Positions 60,001 through 64,000 of a stretch of DNA of 64,000 bases are shown here, in pieces. The notes under the pieces were generated by a model. That model ran no database searches. It saw only the letters and a program-made list of their open reading frames with translations, and was not told the DNA's origin. Each line of letters begins with the position of its first letter. The first letter of the stretch is position 1. Both the position numbers and the translations under genes were made by a program. Source of the stretch: Roseibium aggregatum (lineage in GTDB: Bacteria; Pseudomonadota; Alphaproteobacteria; Rhizobiales; Stappiaceae); assembly GCF_017309185.1 (NCBI RefSeq), contig NZ_JAEKJZ010000007.1, positions 1-64,000 of the forward strand. Direction: 5' to 3'.

Positions 60001-61893
60001 ATGAAAACCGCCATCGCCACCGTTTCCATCGCCGGGGATCTTGCCGAAAAACTCTCGGCTATCGCGGAGGCCGGGTTCGATGGGGTCGAGATCTTCGAGA
60101 ACGACTTCCTGGCCTTCGACCGCAGTCCGAAGGAAGTCGGACAGATGGTGCGCGACCACGGTCTGGAAATTTCCCTGTTCCAGCCGTTCCGGGATTTCGA
60201 GGGCATGCCGGAGCCCCAGCGCACACGCACCTTCGCCCGCGCGGACCGCAAGTTTGACCTGATGCGGGAGATGGGCGCCGATCTGGTGCTGATCTGCTCC
60301 AACGTCTCGCCGATCGCGCTCGGCGGCATCGACCGGGCGGCGGAGGACCTGCACGAACTCGGCGAGATGGCGAAGGACCGCGGTATCCGGATCGGCTACG
60401 AGGCGCTCGCCTGGGGCCGCTTCATCAGCGACCACCGCGACGCCTGGGAAATCGTCCGCCGCGCGGACCACGCCAACGTCGGCCTGATCCTGGACACTTT
60501 CCATACGCTGTCGCGCAAGATCGAGCCGGACACGATCCGCGCCATTCCCGGCGACAAGATCTTCTTCGTCCAGCTTGCGGATGCACCCAATTTCGACATG
60601 GACCTCCTCTACTGGAGCCGCCATTTCCGCAACATGCCCGGCGAAGGCGATCTTGATGTCACCGGCTTCATGCGCGCCATTGCCGCCACCGGCTATGACG
60701 GTGTGCTGTCGCTGGAAATCTTCAACGACCAGTTCCGGGGCGGATCGCCCAAATCCATCGCCGTGGATGGTTACCGCTCCCTGCTCTACCTCATGGACCA
60801 GGTCCGGCGCGTGGAACCGGATATAAAGATCCCGGTCCCGGAGATGCCCGAGCGGGTCGCCGTGGAAGGCATCGAGTTCGTCGAATTCGCCGCGGACCGG
60901 AAAGAGGCCGGCGAGCTTTCCGCCATGCTGACCGCGCTCGGGTTTCAAAAGGCCGGGCAACATGTCTCCAAGGCGGTCGAACTCTGGCGTCAGGGTGACA
61001 TCAACATCGTCATCAACACCGACCCGAAGGGCTTCGCCCATTCCTCCTATCTCGCCCACGGCACCAATGTCTGCGACATCGGCCTGAAGGTCGCCGACGC
61101 CGGGGCGACCGTCCGGCGGGCGGAGTCTCTTGGCGCGAAGATCTTCGAACAGCCGGTCGGCCCGGGCGAACTCAGGATTCCGGCCATCCGCGCGCTGGGC
61201 GGCAGCGTGCTCCACTTCATCGACAGCGGCAGCGAGCTTTCCAGGGTCTGGGACATCGAGTTCAAGCCGGCCGGGGGCGAAGCGGCAACCACAGCCGCCG
61301 GCCTGACCCGGATCGACCATATCGCCGAGACCATGAACTACGACGAGATGCTGACCTGGCTCTTGTTCTACCGCTCCATCTTCGACACCGACAAGACGGC
61401 GATGGTCGACGTGATCGACCCTGCCGGCCTTGTGCGCAGCCAGGTGATCGAGAACGCCGACGGCAGCCTGCGGATCACCCTGAACGGCGCGGAAAACCGC
61501 AAGACGTTGGCCGGTCATTTCATTTCCGAAGGCTTCGGCTCGGGCGTGCAGCATCTGGCTTTCGCCACGGACGACATTTTCAGAACCGTTGAGGCGCTGA
61601 AGGCAAACGGCTTCACCCCGCTTGTCATTTCCCCGAATTACTATGACGACCTCGACGCCCGCTTCGGGCTGGAGGAGGAATTCCTCAACGCCCTGAAATC
61701 CTCCGGCATCCTCTACGACCGCGATGACCAGGGCGAATATTTCCAGCTCTACAGCCCGACCTACGGCGAAGGCTTCTTCTTCGAAATCGTCGAACGCCGG
61801 GGTGGCTACAAGGGCTACGGCGCCGCCAATGCGCAATTCCGCATCGCCGCCCAGAAACGCCACTTCCGCGCCAAGGGCGTGCCCGCACGGTAG
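60001..61893 (+). CDS. quiC: 3-Dehydroshikimate dehydratase fused to HPPD-like domain (630 aa)
   Basis: Turns 3-dehydroshikimate into protocatechuate. The N-terminal half (1-280) is a sugar-isomerase-like TIM barrel with metal and substrate residues: GFDGVEIFENDF, SLFQPFRDFEG, YEALAWGRFISDHRDAWEIV, GLILDTFHTLSR, FFVQLADAPNFDMD and LSLEIFNDQF. The C-terminal half (about 290-630) is a 4-hydroxyphenylpyruvate dioxygenase-like VOC domain (IDHIAETMNYDEMLTW; HLAFATDDIF; FFFEIVERRGGYKGYG), as in QsuB and QuiC1. GAAACC-AACGAG precedes the ATG. With the dehydrogenase and TRAP genes it gives a complete uptake-to-protocatechuate route. Confidence 0.88.
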   Translation: MKTAIATVSIAGDLAEKLSAIAEAGFDGVEIFENDFLAFDRSPKEVGQMVRDHGLEISLFQPFRDFEGMPEPQRTRTFARADRKFDLMREMGADLVLICSNVSPIALGGIDRAAEDLHELGEMAKDRGIRIGYEALAWGRFISDHRDAWEIVRRADHANVGLILDTFHTLSRKIEPDTIRAIPGDKIFFVQLADAPNFDMDLLYWSRHFRNMPGEGDLDVTGFMRAIAATGYDGVLSLEIFNDQFRGGSPKSIAVDGYRSLLYLMDQVRRVEPDIKIPVPEMPERVAVEGIEFVEFAADRKEAGELSAMLTALGFQKAGQHVSKAVELWRQGDINIVINTDPKGFAHSSYLAHGTNVCDIGLKVADAGATVRRAESLGAKIFEQPVGPGELRIPAIRALGGSVLHFIDSGSELSRVWDIEFKPAGGEAATTAAGLTRIDHIAETMNYDEMLTWLLFYRSIFDTDKTAMVDVIDPAGLVRSQVIENADGSLRITLNGAENRKTLAGHFISEGFGSGVQHLAFATDDIFRTVEALKANGFTPLVISPNYYDDLDARFGLEEEFLNALKSSGILYDRDDQGEYFQLYSPTYGEGFFFEIVERRGGYKGYGAANAQFRIAAQKRHFRAKGVPAR

Positions 61894-61991
61894 CTTTGGC
61901 GACAGTGAACTCTGGACGCCAGCCTTCCCGACGCGTTCTCAGGATGAGGATGGTGGAGAACCCCGCAGGCTCATCCCGGCTCCAATTTGTC

Positions 61992-62026
61992 CTCCCGGTC
62001 TGACGCGACAGCGTCAAGGCCGGGAG
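61992..62026. repeat. GC-rich imperfect hairpin after the shikimate-type operon
   Basis: CTCCCGGTCTGACGC - GACA - GCGTCAAGGCCGGGAG lies between the convergent dehydratase and tetR genes. It may end both transcripts, though no T-run is visible, and belongs to the dispersed repeat type of this genome. Confidence 0.5.
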
Positions 62027-62055
62027 AACAAGAGGGAGGCTGTCAGGAACTCCCC

Positions 62056-62643
62056 TCACCCTTCCCTCAGTCTCCCCGCCACCAGCGCCTTGGCTGCTTC
62101 TCCCGCCGCTTCGGCATAGGCCGCGTCCCGGTGCACCAGGAGGGTTGAGAAGACCCCGTCAAGCAGCAACACCATGTGGCGCGCCAGATCCTGCGGCCTG
62201 TCCAGCCCCGCCGCCTCGAATTCCGTCGCCATCCAGGCCTCGAACTTCTTCTTGTGGACCCTGCCGACCTTCATGGCAGGGTGGCCAGGCATGTTGGCGA
62301 GCTCGGCGGCTGTGCGCAGGAAACCGCAGCCCTTCCATTTCGGGTGGCGTGCGGCTTTGGCGATGTTCTGGAAAATCGCCGCGACCTTGTCCGGCAACTC
62401 TCCCGCTGCCGCCTCTAACCATTTCTGGAACTGGGCGAGGTTGGGCTGGTCGCGGGAGACCAGATAAGCCTCGATCAGATCGTCCTTGCTCTTGAAATGG
62501 TAATAGACGGTCTTCTTGGTGATGCCCGCCTTCTCGGCGATGGCGTCCAGGCTGACCGCCCGGATTCCCTCCGCGTAAAACAGCTTGTTCGCTGCGGTCA
62601 GGATACGCTCTCTTGCGCTTCGCACGGTTCTCGTCATTCGCAA
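62056..62643 (-). CDS. TetR/AcrR-family transcriptional regulator (195 aa)
   Basis: HTH at residues 10-55 (RERILTAANKLFYAEGIRAV, SLDAIAEKAGITKKTVYYHF) and a C-terminal domain with RHPKWKGCGFLRTAAELANM, the TetR_C type with a buried Cys. It is divergent from the enoyl-CoA hydratase. A 26-base palindrome (62643-62668) overlaps its start codon, so it should repress itself and the hydratase gene. Ligand unknown. Confidence 0.87.
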   Translation of the reverse strand: MRMTRTVRSARERILTAANKLFYAEGIRAVSLDAIAEKAGITKKTVYYHFKSKDDLIEAYLVSRDQPNLAQFQKWLEAAAGELPDKVAAIFQNIAKAARHPKWKGCGFLRTAAELANMPGHPAMKVGRVHKKKFEAWMATEFEAAGLDRPQDLARHMVLLLDGVFSTLLVHRDAAYAEAAGEAAKALVAGRLREG

Positions 62644-62668
62644 AGTATACTCACCAGTGAATATACTT
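62643..62668. promoter_or_regulatory. TetR operator AAGTATACTCAC-CA-GTGAATATACTT
   Basis: A 26-base near-perfect palindrome lying at the tetR start and ahead of the hydratase gene. This is the size and symmetry of TetR operators. Confidence 0.72.
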
Positions 62669-62722
62669 CAATGGACCCTCCACCTACCCTGTCACCGTCG
62701 AAACCAAGAACGGGAGACAGAC

Positions 62723-63514
62723 ATGACCGACACAGTGCTTCTGGAGCGCCACGGCTCCATTGCCCTTTTGACGCTCAACCGGCCGGAAAGGCTCAACGCA
62801 CTCAATTACGCGACCAACGACCTGCTGATGACGCATCTCGATGACCTTGAACGCGATGACGGTGTCCGTGCACTGATCGTCACCGGAGCCGGCCCGCGCG
62901 CCTTTTCCGCCGGCGGTGACATCCATGAATTTTCCCGAAGCATCGCTGACGGTGTGGACATTGCCGTGCGCGACTTCTGCCGCCGCGGCCAGGCCATGAC
63001 CGCCCGGCTCGAGAGCTACCCCAAGCCAATCGTCGCCGCGGTCAACGGGCTGGCCTATGGTGGCGGCTGCGAGATTACCGAGGCGGTTCATCTGGCGGTT
63101 GCCGCCGATACGGCGCTTTTCGCCAAACCGGAAATCAATATCGGCATTCCACCAACCTTCGGCGGCACCCAGCGTCTGCCCCGGCTTGCCGGGCGCAAGC
63201 GCGCCCTCGAGCTGCTTCTGACCGGCGATCCCTTCACAGCCCAGCGCGCGTTCGAACTGGGCCTGATCAACAAGGTGGTGGCACAGGACAAGGTTCTGGA
63301 CTCCGCCTTCGAGCTCGCCGAACGCATCCTGCGCCATTCCCCGCTCGCCGCCGCCCGCATCCTCACAGCCGTCACGCGCGGCCTGAACACAAGCATTGCC
63401 GAGGGCCTTCAGATCGAGCAGGAGCAATTCGCCCGCATGGCTGCGACGGCGGACGTCCACGAAGGTCTGAACGCCTGGATCGACCGGCGCATGCCGGACT
63501 ACGGCAATCGATAG
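62723..63514 (+). CDS. Enoyl-CoA hydratase/isomerase-family protein (263 aa)
   Basis: Crotonase fold: VLLERHGSIALLTLNRPER, LIVTGAGPRAFSAGGDIHEF (oxyanion hole), and VNGLAYGGGCEITEAVHLAV with the second oxyanion Gly; the catalytic Glu positions (GCEITEA and ALFAKPEINIGIPPTFGGTQ) are present. Likely hydrates 2-enoyl-CoA in fatty acid or aromatic side-chain degradation. GGGAGAC precedes ATG 62723; an open frame from 62585 is not coding. Under the divergent TetR. The acyl-CoA is unknown. Confidence 0.87.
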   Translation: MTDTVLLERHGSIALLTLNRPERLNALNYATNDLLMTHLDDLERDDGVRALIVTGAGPRAFSAGGDIHEFSRSIADGVDIAVRDFCRRGQAMTARLESYPKPIVAAVNGLAYGGGCEITEAVHLAVAADTALFAKPEINIGIPPTFGGTQRLPRLAGRKRALELLLTGDPFTAQRAFELGLINKVVAQDKVLDSAFELAERILRHSPLAAARILTAVTRGLNTSIAEGLQIEQEQFARMAATADVHEGLNAWIDRRMPDYGNR

Positions 63515-63519
63515 AGCGC

Positions 63520-64000
63520 CTAAAACCGCTCTACATGCGGCCGCAGCTCGATCTCGCTGGTCCAGACGCTCCGGTGCTGGCGGGAGAGCTCCAGATAGGT
63601 GCGGGCGATCTCGTCCGGATGGAGCGTCTTTTCCGGATCGTCGAAGGGCGCGCCCCGCTCCGGGCGGTAGATGGCGCCGTCGATGACGAAATGCACCACG
63701 TGAATGCTCTTTGGATGGAGCTCGCGCGCCAGCGACTGGCAGAGGCCCCGCAGGGCAAACTTGCCCATGGCGAAGGGCGCCGATTGCGGAAAGCCCTTGA
63801 TCCCGGCGGAAGCCCCGGTGAACAGCAAGGTGCCCGCTTCCTTGGGCACCATGCGCCTGGCCGCCTCATGCGCGACGAGGAAGGCACCCCAGGCGGTCAC
63901 GTCCAGCGCGGCCCGAACCTGATCCGGATCGAGCTCCGCGATCGGTCCCCGTGTCCGGCCGCTGGCGTTGTAGATCACGATCTCCGGCGTGGCCTTGCCC
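63520..64000 (-). CDS. Short-chain dehydrogenase, C-terminal part (continues past the window edge)
   Basis: An SDR fold fragment: GKATPEIVIYNASGRTRGPI with the NAS in place of NAG, and the catalytic Ser in LLFTGASAGIKG. The usual YxxxK reads FAMGK, so the Tyr is Phe. The C-terminus (RTYLELSRQHRSVWTSEIEL) is intact and the stop lies five bases from the hydratase stop (convergent). The N-terminal NAD(P) motif is outside the window. A Phe-containing SDR subfamily, possibly lacking classical dehydrogenase activity, is likely. Confidence 0.75.
   Translation of the reverse strand, partial: GKATPEIVIYNASGRTRGPIAELDPDQVRAALDVTAWGAFLVAHEAARRMVPKEAGTLLFTGASAGIKGFPQSAPFAMGKFALRGLCQSLARELHPKSIHVVHFVIDGAIYRPERGAPFDDPEKTLHPDEIARTYLELSRQHRSVWTSEIELRPHVERF

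Noticed and set aside
59932-61863. A 643-codon antisense frame opposite the dehydroshikimate dehydratase
   Set aside because: It mirrors the dehydratase codons and carries no recognisable domain or ribosome site.
1-64000. CRISPR array, rRNA operon or replication origin
   Set aside because: No regularly spaced identical repeats, rRNA-like stretch or clustered DnaA boxes were noticed in the window.

Overview
The window looks like the chromosome of a marine alphaproteobacterium, most likely of the Roseibium/Labrenzia/Stappia type. This rests on the high-GC coding style, a DddL-type DMSP lyase, two complete TRAP transporters, FnrL-type TTGAY-N4-RTCAA boxes, and an alphaproteobacterial tRNA-Ile2 (CAT). 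No rRNA or CRISPR array was seen.

1-13.9 kb is the late half of a podovirus-like (T7/BPP-1 type) prophage transcribed leftward. From the right it holds a LexA/CI-type S24 repressor with GTACGC-type operators, four small early genes, small and large terminase subunits, a T7 gp13-like protein, unknown genes, the head-tail connector (portal), a Bbp19-like protein and a scaffold-like protein. Where the major capsid gene would be expected there is an AT-rich cargo segment: a lipoprotein gene and a gene cut by an IS3-family element whose end lies at base 119. The element appears damaged (capsid not visible, frameshifted small frames).

14-20 kb is a conserved acetate-type symporter cluster: SSS permease plus DUF4212 partner, a cNMP/CBS/DUF294 regulator, a small membrane protein and a membrane-anchored PAS-exonuclease. 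20.6-23.1 kb holds nicotinate phosphoribosyltransferase and a di-haem cytochrome c peroxidase. 23.5-27.3 kb is a five-gene cluster of HMA-like proteins, an unusual P1B-type ATPase and three small Gly-rich or membrane-associated proteins. It resembles ferrosome (fez) loci and is preceded by an FnrL-type box.

27.6-35.2 kb is a tetrahydrofolate-dependent O-demethylation locus: a LigM-like demethylase, a DctPQM TRAP importer, PurU and MetF-like enzymes for the C1 unit, and an FCD-GntR regulator. TGTATACA palindromes lie the same distance ahead of the demethylase and metF-like genes. 35.8-42.1 kb carries a caspase-like Sel1 protein and an AT-richer glycan island (three glycosyltransferase domains and an RmlD-like reductase) ending at tRNA-Ile2.

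42.3-51.6 kb holds household and stress genes, then a DddL DMSP lyase divergent from a FAD amine oxidase, and an ArsR/permease/transglutaminase-like operon. 51.6-55 kb is patchy: a MITE-like inverted-repeat element, a muramidase-M15 peptidase fusion, an arsR fragment and an orphan AT-richer gene.

55-62 kb is a TetR-controlled shikimate/quinate-type catabolic operon: shikimate dehydrogenase, TRAP importer and 3-dehydroshikimate dehydratase, giving protocatechuate. Vanillate-type O-demethylation by the LigM-like system could feed the same intermediate. The window ends with a TetR gene, an enoyl-CoA hydratase and a truncated SDR gene.
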